Assembly: GCA_027924585.1 (NCBI GenBank)
Contig: BSBM01000870.1
Location: 6,923,501-6,987,500 of the forward strand
DNA: 64,000 nt
Direction of reading: 5' to 3'
Origin: Larix kaempferi
Taxonomy: Eukaryota; Streptophyta; Pinopsida; Pinales; Pinaceae
Both the position numbers and the translations under genes were made by a program. Under the pieces are notes generated by a model. That model was given only the letters and a program-made list of their open reading frames with translations, did not search any database and was not told the DNA's origin. Below, one piece after another: positions 1 through 9,542 of this stretch. Numbering within the stretch: position 1 is the first letter of the stretch; each line of letters opens with the position of its first letter.

Positions 1-408
1 TCATCATAATCCTCTTCTTTATGATCACCATCACCATCATCATCATCATCATCATCCTCATCATCATCGTCATCATATTCATCATCATCATATTCATCAT
101 CATCATCATCATCATCATCATCTTCATCATCATCATCATCATCATCATCCTCATCATCACCATCTTCATCTTCATCATGATTGATGATTGATCATCATCA
201 CCATCATCATCCTCATCACCATCTTTATCATGATTGGGTATTGATCATCATCATCATCATCGTCATCATCATCATTATCCTCTTCTTTATCATCATCATC
301 ATCATCATCATCATCCTCTTCTTTATCATCATCATCATCATCATCTTCATCATCATCATCGTCATATTCATCATCATCTTCATCATCATCATCCTCTTCT
401 TTATCATC

Positions 409-439
<31 letters not shown>

Positions 440-594
440 TCATCATCGTCATCATCGTCATCGTTGTCATCTCCATCATCATCATCATCCTCACCACCAT
501 CTTCATCATGATTGATTATTGATCATCATCATCATCCTCTTCTTTATGATCACCATCATCACCATCATCACTGTCATCATCATCATCATCCTCA
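1..594. repeat. TCA/ATC trinucleotide satellite
   Basis: Almost the whole stretch is (TCA)n, read as ATC or CAT in other phases. It is interrupted at intervals by the block CCTCTTCTTTAT and by short ATTGATGATTGATC-type variants. The interruptions recur (for example near 11, 281, 313, 392 and 537), so the array has a higher-order structure and is not a pure microsatellite. Reading frames here give poly-Ile, poly-His or poly-Met strings and are not genes. The array runs off the left edge of the window. Confidence 0.95.
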
Positions 595-800
595 TCACCA
601 AATCCCTATTTAACTTCCTAACCCATATAAACTATTAAATAAACTATTGAATAAGGTTTTTTTATTATTTCAATAACGCTAGCGCGTTTATGAATACCAA
701 AATGCGTGCACATTTTGTGCAACTAGATGCTATTTAGCCATGCACCAAATGTATTAAATACTTATGATTTTTTTAAGATACAAGAAACACGCGCGCATTT
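595..800. repeat. dispersed repeat next to the satellite, paired with 24,650-24,960
   Basis: This stretch starts with a telomere-like line (CCCTATTTAACTTCCTAACCC), continues with AAACTATTAAATAA and GAATAAGGTTTT, then carries AACGCTAGCGCGTTT at 675-689 and a tail rich in GTGCATTTTGTGCA-like words. The same blocks occur in the same order at about 24,650-24,960, so the two are diverged copies of one dispersed repeat. I see no coding potential. Confidence 0.75.
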
Positions 801-885
801 TGTGTGTGAATAAATATTAGCAAAATGATTTTGTCCTCCTGCGTTCTGCATTTTCTCCTCCCACCTTCCCGTCTCCCATACAACA

Positions 886-1002
886 TGACACTTCACAAGA
901 CGTCCTAAATCCAACGGAGTCGACGGTTTGTCGATTCGAGCCACGGTCGTCATTCTATGGCTCATTCTGTCTCACATCCAAAAGGCCTTCAGGGACACCT
1001 TT
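886..1002 (-). repeat. fragment of the ~359-bp dispersed repeat
   Basis: Read on the minus strand, this matches the units of the tandem array at 53.8-55.1 kb: GTGTCCCTGAAGGCC, then GAGCCATAGAATGA, then a GGCTCGAATCGACAAACC block and ACTCCGTTGGATT. It directly abuts the end of the NO VEIN-like pseudogene. Confidence 0.75.
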
Positions 1003-2062
1003 CGGGCCAGACGTAGTTATTTGTAGATGAATAGTGCAAAAAATGTGCAGTGGTGATAACATGTTTACTGTCTGTTGAATCTGATACTACATCTAGGAGC
1101 CGCTCAACAAACTTTGAGATAGAAAGCTCTGTAATTTTAGGATACTAATTCAACCACTGAACAAAGGAGCGTTTTGCAGGTGACTTGGAAATCCCTTCCA
1201 ATTTTCAGCAATAAAACAAAGAAGTTCAACGTACAGATTTTCAGGAAAGCTTGTTAACCAATCAGACAACCGAATATAGGGAGATAACCAAGCCCAAAAA
1301 CTTCAAGCTATTATAAAACTCTTGTTTATCAAGATAATGATGGACTATGTGTACATTACGAGAATATAGATGAATGAAGTCGCTTTGATGAACTTGTCCT
1401 CTTGCTTTCTCCAGAATGCATTTAAAAGCAGGGAGTATTGTCCGAGCTTCTATTGGTTTACATAAATGTTTCGATGATAGAGGTGAATTACCACTTATCA
1501 GAGCAAGAAATGTTGAACAAAAGGCTAATGGAACACAATGAAGGATTCCCTGGTTCCACTTGTTATTGAAAATGATACTTTCTCTTGACGAAACCAGTAA
1601 AAAATCTGCCTATATTATAAATGGAAATCCTATTACAATTTTCGTCAGAAGAAAATCATAGATACCTACAACCACCATATTTCCTTCTGTAAGCTGCTTG
1701 CCCATCGGAAAAGCTAATGTAATAGCCCATTTCCCAACATCTCTCCTCTGCTTAACCCTACACTCCTTTTCCATGGGAAACCGCTACCTCCACATGTAAT
1801 AACTACATTGTTTTGTCGAAAATTGATCTTCTTCTGCTCACAAATGCAAAATGAAGGATTCATTGTCATCGCTATGAGAAGTTCTAAGGTCAGTTTCTTG
1901 TAAAACAGAGATTGTATAAATCTTGTTAAGATCGATATGTTCCAGCTCACGAACTGAGAGCTTCTTTATCTTAGACATAAACAAAAGAGCTTCAGGATGA
2001 ATACTAGAGAGTTGTTGATTTATAGCTTCAACTTTCTCAAGACATAGGGGTATAGAACGAGA
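1003..2062 (-). pseudogene. NO VEIN-like (NOV) protein fragment, decayed
   Basis: One minus-strand frame can be followed for about 1 kb. It contains recognisable blocks of the plant NO VEIN / NOV-like family (nuclear proteins with an N-terminal HSP90-like ATPase fold): INQQLSSIHPEALLFMSKIK, then CSYYMW, KWAITLAFPMGK, GIYDFL, GFPFII, ADFLLVSSRESIIF and NKWNQGILHCVPLAF. Family assignment is from remembered motifs. The frame is broken by a TGA before AEEDQFSTKQC and by TAG codons after YYMWR and after GFPFII, where the family has Gln; more stops follow below 1,250. Only about 350 codons remain of a protein normally well over 1,000 aa. No promoter or exon structure is visible. Copies of the 359-bp repeat touch both ends, so the fragment was probably moved or captured. 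Confidence 0.65.
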
Positions 2063-2095
2063 CATAGAATGATGACTATGGCTCGGATCGACCAA
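2063..2095 (+). repeat. short fragment of the 359-bp repeat
   Basis: It contains CATAGAATGATGACTATGG followed by CTCGGATCGACCAAC, matching the core of the 53.8-55.1 kb repeat units in plus orientation. It abuts the pseudogene. Confidence 0.6.
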
Positions 2096-2500
2096 CTAAA
2101 ATTCAATTGGACCCATTAAAAGTCAATTGGACATGACATGAATCATTAAAATTAAACTCTAGATGCATACGTAAGCCACTTGGACGATGGCTGAACATCC
2201 GGTACGCTGATGCTTTAAATGATGAACTCTTTCCTTTATGGCATTATAGGGATGCTTACCCTACATTTAACGTCGGCGTTAATTAGTTAATGGATTCCAT
2301 GTTCGGAGCATAGAGAAAAACCTTGTCACATTACAAAATCCTTGCAACATCATACAAATACAACATTTATTGCCCTCAACCTAGCTCATTTTACCTCTTT
2401 CTAGTTCAAAGGCGCTCATGATCCATTGTTTAAAATCACATAAATTTTGGACCGAGATATCGATGATGTGCAAGCAAGCTCAACCAACTAGTTGGCCATG
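2096..2500. other. no recognisable feature
   Basis: Moderately AT-rich sequence without a convincing ORF, RNA or repeat structure. Confidence 0.6.
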
Positions 2501-2612
2501 GTACCGATGGAGAGGGGCACCCCTAGCACTATCCTGATGTCTTGAATCCAACGGAGTTGACGGTTTGTCGATCCGAGCCACGATCGTCATTCTATGGCTT
2601 GTTCTGTCTGTT
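2501..2612 (-). repeat. fragment of the 359-bp repeat
   Basis: On the minus strand it carries CATAGAATGACGATCGTGG, GCTCGGATCGACAAACC, ACTCCGTTGGATTC and AAGACATCAGGATAGTGC, then AGGGGTGCCCCTCTCC. This is the same block order as the tandem units at 53.8-55.1 kb. It is the longest dispersed copy in the first 10 kb. Confidence 0.75.
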
Positions 2613-2639
2613 TTTTTGTTGTTATATTAACCAAAACGC

Positions 2640-2695
2640 GCGAGCGTTATGGTGATACATAATGCGCATGCATTATATATCACCATAACGCTCGC
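2640..2695. repeat. near-perfect inverted repeat (hairpin), 26-bp arms
   Basis: The outer arms 2640-2657 (GCGAGCGTTATGGTGATA) and 2678-2695 are exact reverse complements over 18 bp. After one C/A mismatch (2658 and 2677) the inner arms 2659-2665 (ATAATGC) and 2670-2676 (GCATTAT) pair again, leaving a 4-nt GCAT loop. The arm tips contain the CGAGCGTT word found in other repeats of this window. No transposase or TSD is visible. Confidence 0.85.
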
Positions 2696-2699
2696 ACAT

Positions 2700-3939
2700 C
2701 TTGTAATCCTATCCTACATGTTAAATAACATGGCAGGTTCGGAGCCCGCCATTCCTAGTTTTACATAACGCGCTAGCGTTGTGAATTTACACAATTCTTG
2801 CATGTTTCACATTTACCCAATTGCATCTAAAAGGTCCCTCAACATTGTGCGAGGGCTCACAACTCTCTAAATTTTATTGTGTTTGACTTCTTGATTAGTT
2901 TATTAAGACTAATACAAGATTCAATAGCTTTACATTAACAAAATTATCTCAACAAAATGGAGAAAGGCTAAACAAGCTCCAAAAAAAAGCCAATTAAAAT
3001 TTCAATAATGCTAAGATAATCATTGTTATCTTTATGTACTAAGTGTTATTTAAGTCATGGTATTGGGATTTTTGGTGATACTAATAATGTTGGACTAGCA
3101 ACTAACCACGTCAATTTATATCTATTGTATCTTGAGTGATTTTATCTACAAATTTAAGATTCAAACCAAATGGGATGAATGTGTTTATGATTCAAGAAGA
3201 CAAATCCGGAGATTACAATTTAAATTACTAATATAACTTGTTTATGTTCATTTAAAAATTGGTTTTAATTTGTATTAACGGAAAGTGAGTAGTATTTAGT
3301 TTTTTTAAAATATTTGTTAATGATCATATTCTTAGTCTAACTTATTGTTAGTATGAAATACACACGCTTTTTTATTAAGTGATATGGTTTTGTTACAATT
3401 TACATAAATAAACTATGTCACAAAGAACTTAGTGCAATCTTGTATTTATATTTAAATAATTATTCAAACACATTTACCACATAAAAGTCCATAATTTTAA
3501 ACAAGCATAAATTACATGAAAAGTTGTCCTCATATAAATAGTGATTTTATAATCTTTAAAATATAACATACTCAATTCTTTATAAACCTTCAAACAAAAT
3601 TAAAACTTAAAAAAAAAACATAATAAGAATGAAATATAACCATGGTAACTATGAAATATAGACATACAGTGTCCATTAAAGGTGGAAAGTATGTATTTAC
3701 TAACTCACATTGAAAACTAAGTGCAACATAAGATAGGGTGGACATAATACATTGTTATGTCCCTTTGATATACATATTTATGTCCATGTTTGCCATTGTT
3801 ATTGTATTTTATTTATATGCTGAAAAGGTGGACATAAGATATTAATTGGTGGAAAGAAGAGATTAATTGGTGTAAAGAATATATTAAAGGTTGGGAAGAA
3901 GAGATTAATGGGTTTGGGTGAGGAGTAAAGGATTGTGGG
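2700..3939. other. AT-rich spacer, no gene seen
   Basis: AT-rich sequence with no long ORF. AACGCGCTAGCGTT occurs at about 2766, another member of the ACGCTAGCGCG word family. Otherwise I see nothing to annotate. Confidence 0.6.
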
Positions 3940-4380
3940 ACATGAAGGGTTTTATAACCCCTACACCCTTAACCCCTTAACTTGTTAACCCGCTAACCCC
4001 CAAACGATGATGATGATGGTAATGGGGGTGGTGATGATGACGATGAGTTATTTTATGATGATGATCATCATGATGAGGGGTTTTATGATGACGGTGAGGG
4101 GTTCTATAAATCCTACACCTCTGAACCGCTAATTTCCTAACCCTAACTATCCCTTAATGGCGATGATGATGATGATGGGTATGATGATGACGAAAACGAT
4201 GACGATCATCATCATAGTTATGATGATGATGTCAAAGACAATTATGATGACATTAAAGACGATGATGATGATGATGATGATGATCAAGAAAGTGGAGATG
4301 CGATGACAAAAATGGCGTTGAGGTTTATTACGATTGAGACGATGATGATGAGGATTTTTATAATACCTACATCAATATAG
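3940..4380. repeat. telomere-like words plus GAT/ATG trinucleotide repeat
   Basis: The stretch opens with AACCCCTACACCCTTAACCC-like words and passes into imperfect (GATGAT)n with TTTTATGATGA and GAGGGGTTTTATGATGA segments, then more CCTAACCCTAACTATCCC. It has the same two components as the left edge of the window, with the trinucleotide in the other orientation. Confidence 0.8.
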
Positions 4381-7345
4381 TTAGGGTTAGTGTTCATAGT
4401 TGTTAATGTATTAGGAGGTTTCGATGTCAAGCATCAGAAATAAGGTCAACAATGATTAATGGGTTATTAGGTTTAGTGGGATATCAGGTTTATTCCCAAA
4501 AATATATAATTCAATTGAAAATTAAAAATAATAATATAATTGAATAGTGTAATAATGTTATAATTGAACATCCATCACACAATGGTTTATCAAAGTTGGA
4601 GTGAGAAGCAACAATATCCCGTTTAGACTCTATAGTAGACCTACTAGAGATGGAAGTTGAACACGTGACCGAACCCCCACTAACACTAAGGCTAATATGA
4701 GACCCTTTGTTGCAACCAACTTGCAATGTAGGATCATATCTCACCATGGAAATATTGGTCGGAACCATCAACTAAGTAGAGATAGGTGCTACAAATTCAT
4801 TTTTTGTTTAATTTGTAAGGAATGAATACGATAAGATTTCTAATATTGTAACGTGAAATACTTCTAAGAAGATTCAATGTGCCTTGTTGATCTCTCGGCC
4901 TTGCTAACCTCTCTTTAGATTCATTTTCAGATGACTCCATATTATTTTTCACTAATAATTCTGTTAGGAGATGTTCCACAAAATATGGTAATGCAACTCA
5001 TAATTGTTGTAATTCTTTAGCTTGCCACTTTTTGGTGTCATTTCTAGGGAAGTGCTAAAATATTCAAGGAAAAGAACACTCTTAATTGGAAATTCATTGT
5101 GAAGGAAGAAGGGGCTTGAGTTCTTGATTCTTTCCCTTTGCAGTGGTCTCCTTATTTGTGATTAGTAGTTTTCTTTCAAGTAGAATGCATGCATCCCTGT
5201 AGAGATAAGTTAGGTCGATTCTACTAGAATCTAATAATATCAGTGCAAAACAAGCAAAGAGTACTAGGAAAGAAGAAGATAGAAACTATAGTTACTTTAG
5301 GGAAAATAGTATCATGAATGGAAACCTTATCTTCAACCATTCACCAATTTCCAAAAATCTATTCACCAATTTCAGTTTTTTGTAAACTGATTCCTCTAAA
5401 TTTTAGAGGATATAAGTCTTTTACTCTAAAAATTGCCAAATATGTTCATAAAACATATAAATTCTTTAGAAACGTGAATATTTTCAAAAATATCACTAAT
5501 CATTTTATAATTGGAAATTTAAGAATTACTAAGATTTGACAAGGTTTTTACATTTTAGGAAAAGTATGGATCCTTAAAATTTTCCCTATGTATCATCAAT
5601 CCTATTCATCTCCAAAAAAGTGAAAAACTTATAAAATAATATCTTATTCATCCACGAGAGAGTGAATAGATTATAAAATAATATCGATTATAAATGACTA
5701 CCACAAAAATAAGCTCTCAAGCATTGTAGCATGATGTTTTTCTTCTAATGGACGAGCCTCCTCTTCAAAGTCAATTACTCTATGTTTTCTCCAGGCTAGA
5801 TGCATTTGAAATTTTATCATCGGTTCAATAAAGGTCAATGGCTCCTTGGATATTCAATAATTTGATGGCGATATAACCCATCAATTTCAATGCCTCATTT
5901 TCCAAAGTCACCTTGATTATCTCAACTTCCACGCAGTACTAATAAATTATAAAACTCTCTTTATTAACACTTTCTTTATATATATACATTCAATAAAATT
6001 TATAAATAATTTTTTTCTATTATTATTTTGTTTTTAATAAAATTATTGTATATTTATATTAATAAAATAATTAAAAAAAGGCTATAAAATAATATATAGT
6101 TCTATATTGCTTTTGAGGAAAAAATGGTTTATGGATGAAAGACATTCAATATTAATAATGGAAAAAAATATTAATATAAAAACTAAAATTTAATATTCAT
6201 GAACAACAACAATGAGATTTGAATAAAAAAAGTAATATTTTATTTGAAAAATCATTATAAAAAATTTAACTAAATATAAATTGTAAAATTATGAAGAAAC
6301 AAACTTTGAAATATAAATAAATTCTATTTTATTTTACATTATAAAAATTCCATCAAACATAAATCAGCAATTGTTCTACCATCTATGTAAATCAACGGGT
6401 CATATCTTCCTAAATCAACAGACCAGGCTCCAACTTGCGATGCAAACATGTATGCATTTAATTCTTCATATCGTCCTAATCTTCCAAACTCTACATATGC
6501 ATGGCACTCCACGCTGGAGGACGCTATCGATACTAAATGTATAGATCAATGGGAAGCTACCCTCAATTCCAACAGAGAAAAGCTCGTTTTCATCCGCTCA
6601 CTGTGATACCTAAACTACTACCATCTTTGTTTCAACATCTAAGACATCTATTAGAATCCAAACCAATCTCTGGATCTCATTCAGGCTGGAACAAACAAAA
6701 AACTCTAATAGATAATTCCGGATAGATGGCATGTGTGAGTTATGGGGGGTTACCCTGTTGTAGCGAATAAAACGTTAAATTTTAAGTGGTAAAGAGCCAT
6801 AGTACCAAAGTACACCCATCATGATGACTATTATGGAGGGCCGAGTGCACATTCAAAGGGCATTATTCATTTTCTAGAGCTCGAGTTAATTACTGGAGGG
6901 GCTGAGTTTACTTATGGAGGTCGAGTTCCTTGCATATGAGCTACATTTTCTTTAGGGAGGTGCATTCTTCTCTTACTGGAAGAATTAGAGTATGGAGGTC
7001 ATTGCATCACCAAAGGAGAGTGTAATATTTTGTAGAGATCAAGTTGATGAAGATAGGGACTAAACATTTGTTGCTAGGCACCTCTTGGGAGCTTGACATC
7101 TTAAAAGACCAACTACCATCATTTCCAGTCTAATAACTGTTCAGCTATCATAGGACTGCCAACTTTTCCAAAAACCACAAGTCTGCAAACTTCACTATAA
7201 ATTTGTGTTATCTATTTGATTTGAGGCTGTAATAGATGTGAGTTGTTTATTGGATTTTCAATGCAATAGAAAAGTAAGTTCCTGTGCATAATTTATGTCA
7301 TCCCTATCATGTATGAAATATGAACTGTTTGGTGAAATATATCCC
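4381..7345. other. AT-rich intergenic sequence
   Basis: The short ORFs here (60-90 codons) have no recognisable motifs and lie in AT-rich DNA where such ORFs arise by chance. 5,940-6,370 is especially AT-rich. I see no LTRs, RNA genes or repeats that I can support. Confidence 0.55.
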
Positions 7346-7978
7346 CTAAGAAACATAAAAAAACGAACTTATTTCATAGAAGAACTCATCTAGGGTACTA
7401 AAGGACAATTGTTTGATGCAAGTAGTGAACCAAGATAGAAAATGCGTAACTGCTAATAAGTGACCATAGATAAGAAGGAATAGTTGTAATATCACCAATT
7501 TATCTAAGCGGTTCTCCATTCTACTATGCTTTAAGGGTGGGTCTACTGAGTTCATCGTGATCTTAGTTTCATGCCTAGTAAACAATACTGCTCCATATAC
7601 AATGGAAGTACTCTTCAACTTTGAACCATGTAAAAGGACTTGCATAGGAGTGAGATTTAGTACCATGTTTTTACATATGAGATTTCCCACAAAAGTATAA
7701 ATAGAGGGATTTGTTAGCTCACATTCAACACTATGATTAAATTCTTGAAACATGGGACTGCTGGTTAAGTTCTTGGTTTCTTCACGACATTTCCTTAGTT
7801 TTAGATTTGACTCCCCATCCAAGTTAATTATGTTATTAATAATTACATGACTTATTTCATGAGGACATATAGTGTTAAGTGCTTCGATTTGAGAAGTTAG
7901 TATTTTAAGAAGAGCCAATGATTTTAAAAAAAGAGAGACTTCTAATTTTAGGGGTTTCACTAGTATTTTTGGAAACAT
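7346..7978 (-). CDS. hypothetical ORF, 210 aa
   Basis: An uninterrupted 210-codon frame in AT-rich DNA, longer than expected by chance but with no motif I recognise. The predicted protein is rich in Leu, Ser and Asn, with a hydrophobic stretch near residues 165-180 (LVILQLFLLIYGHLLAV) that could be one membrane segment. No promoter, intron or homologous copy is visible in the window. It may be a fragment of a decayed element or a chance ORF. Confidence 0.25.
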   Translation of the reverse strand: MFPKILVKPLKLEVSLFLKSLALLKILTSQIEALNTICPHEISHVIINNIINLDGESNLKLRKCREETKNLTSSPMFQEFNHSVECELTNPSIYTFVGNLICKNMVLNLTPMQVLLHGSKLKSTSIVYGAVLFTRHETKITMNSVDPPLKHSRMENRLDKLVILQLFLLIYGHLLAVTHFLSWFTTCIKQLSFSTLDEFFYEISSFFYVS

Positions 7979-8826
7979 CTATCTCTCGATTTTTGGTGAA
8001 ATTGAAATTCTAGTTTCAAATTAAGGTTATTTGAACTATAAAGCTTTAGGATCACATGTAATAAGCCCTAACACAAGGGGGAAGATAAGTGTACATGTTG
8101 TAGTCTATGAACATAGGATCCCCATTAAGAATACAGAGAACTTGGGAAGATGACTCTCATAAACTCTTGTGGAACTAAGTTCATCTAAGAAAAACCTCTA
8201 CAGACAAATAGCATATGTATCTGATCTCATGTATGCCTATTGCATCCTTATCCAAGTCATGATCTTGTCTCATAATATTGTCTCATACTAATGGCGAGTT
8301 CATTACCATCACAATCTTGTCTTGTAATGATGTTTAGTTCATTACCATCATAATCTTGTATTTACATACTCAAGTTCATCCATGATAATAGCTTTAGCAC
8401 CATCCATTGCATCTTTAAGAGCAAAAACATTCACCAAATTTGTAAGATCTGTACCTAAAAATCGTAAAGTTCCTCGAGCAATAATCATCAAATATACATC
8501 ATCTACCTTTAAGACCTTTGACATGTGGATAAGGTACTAAAACATGATGATCAAAGCAACCTAGTCTAACCACGGCTTTATCCAATGACTCTCGGAGATT
8601 TGTAGTAGGAATAACTATTATTCCTTCTTAACATATCCTATGAAACTTGTTTATTTTGAAAAGACATCCCTATTCTCCAATAAAAGTTCATATTTGTAAT
8701 TGAAACATAAACCTAAAGTGTATCCATACATGCATATGTATCACAAGGACACCTTATACAAGTTTCACAATTAGGATTTGCTAGAGTATCTTCCTCAAAC
8801 ATATGAGCACATATTTTCTTTCAAAA
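7979..8826. other. no recognisable feature
   Basis: AT-rich sequence up to the left target-site duplication of the Ty3 element. Short similar phrases near 8,220-8,400 (GTTCATTACCATCA twice) suggest a weak local duplication, nothing more. Confidence 0.5.
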
Positions 8827-8831
8827 AAATT
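8827..8831. other. target-site duplication AAATT, left (right copy 18060-18064)
   Basis: AAATT lies directly before the 5' LTR and again directly after the CAACA end of the 3' LTR. This fixes both ends of the element. Confidence 0.9.
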
Positions 8832-9499
8832 TGTTGGCATGGAAGTGCGGAAGGCGACAGGTGCAAAAGGGTCATTCCACGGAAAAAGGATCTTTCGCGG
8901 CTTTTGTGGAAGTATATGATTTGTTAGATTAGTCAAGTCGGTCATGTGGACCATTTTGTAATAAGATGAAAGCATCTAAGTAGAGTAGGATTGTAATCCT
9001 AAGGGCATCGAAGTTATGGAGAATTATCCTATCTGTTGGGTTCGGGTTGTATTTGCAGTATGATGTCTTGATAGTTTCTGCGAGGTTTATTCTGCAGGTT
9101 TGATGAATGAATGAAGATGTTCGGTTATGATGCAATTTCTGTCTTCTGTCTTTTGCAATGATGGATGAGAATTATGTTATGTGAATGTTTACATTAATTA
9201 ATGTGAATATGTTAATCTAAGATGTTGTTCTAAATGTTTGGTGAAACCTGCGAATGTTAAGTTATTGGTATGTTGTGAATGATCTTTGGTTAATGCGATA
9301 GTAATTAGTGTATGAAGCATATCCTCCTCGACACTGCGGAAAATCGGTTCCTGCAGCACCCTTATCCACCTTGGGTGAGACCTCACCTATTTCGCAGGTG
9401 TTGCTGGGAATGGTAACTCCTTTCCGAGCCGGTGTATAAGGGATTGTTGGTGCTTGTTGACGACAGTGTGAACCCCTGTCGAGAGGAGTTGAGTCAACA
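8832..9499 (+). repeat. 5' LTR of the Ty3 element (668 bp)
   Basis: Starts TGTTGG and ends CAACA. It aligns along its length with 17380-18059. Relative to the 3' LTR it lacks about 12 bp after TTGGCATGG (GATAGATCCGCA in the 3' copy). The LTR should carry promoter and polyadenylation signals, but I cannot pick a convincing TATA box. Confidence 0.93.
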
Positions 9500-9501
9500 A
9501 A

Positions 9502-9520
9502 TGGTTCTGTTGCCGGGACC
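9502..9520 (+). other. primer-binding site of the Ty3 element
   Basis: TGGTTCTGTTGCCGGGACC begins two bases after the LTR. The core GTTGCCGGG matches the Asp-tRNA type primer site common in plant Ty3 elements. The first bases have drifted. Confidence 0.6.
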
Positions 9521-9542
9521 TTAAAGAAGAAGACAAGGGGAT

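Noticed and set aside
181-522. Overlapping long ORFs giving poly-Ile, poly-His and poly-Met proteins
   Set aside because: They are all readings of the TCA trinucleotide satellite. Every frame of such an array is open, so openness is no evidence of coding.
4511-4979. Two minus-strand ORFs of 86 and 60 codons
   Set aside because: Short, compositionally like random AT-rich sequence, no motif, no relation to each other.
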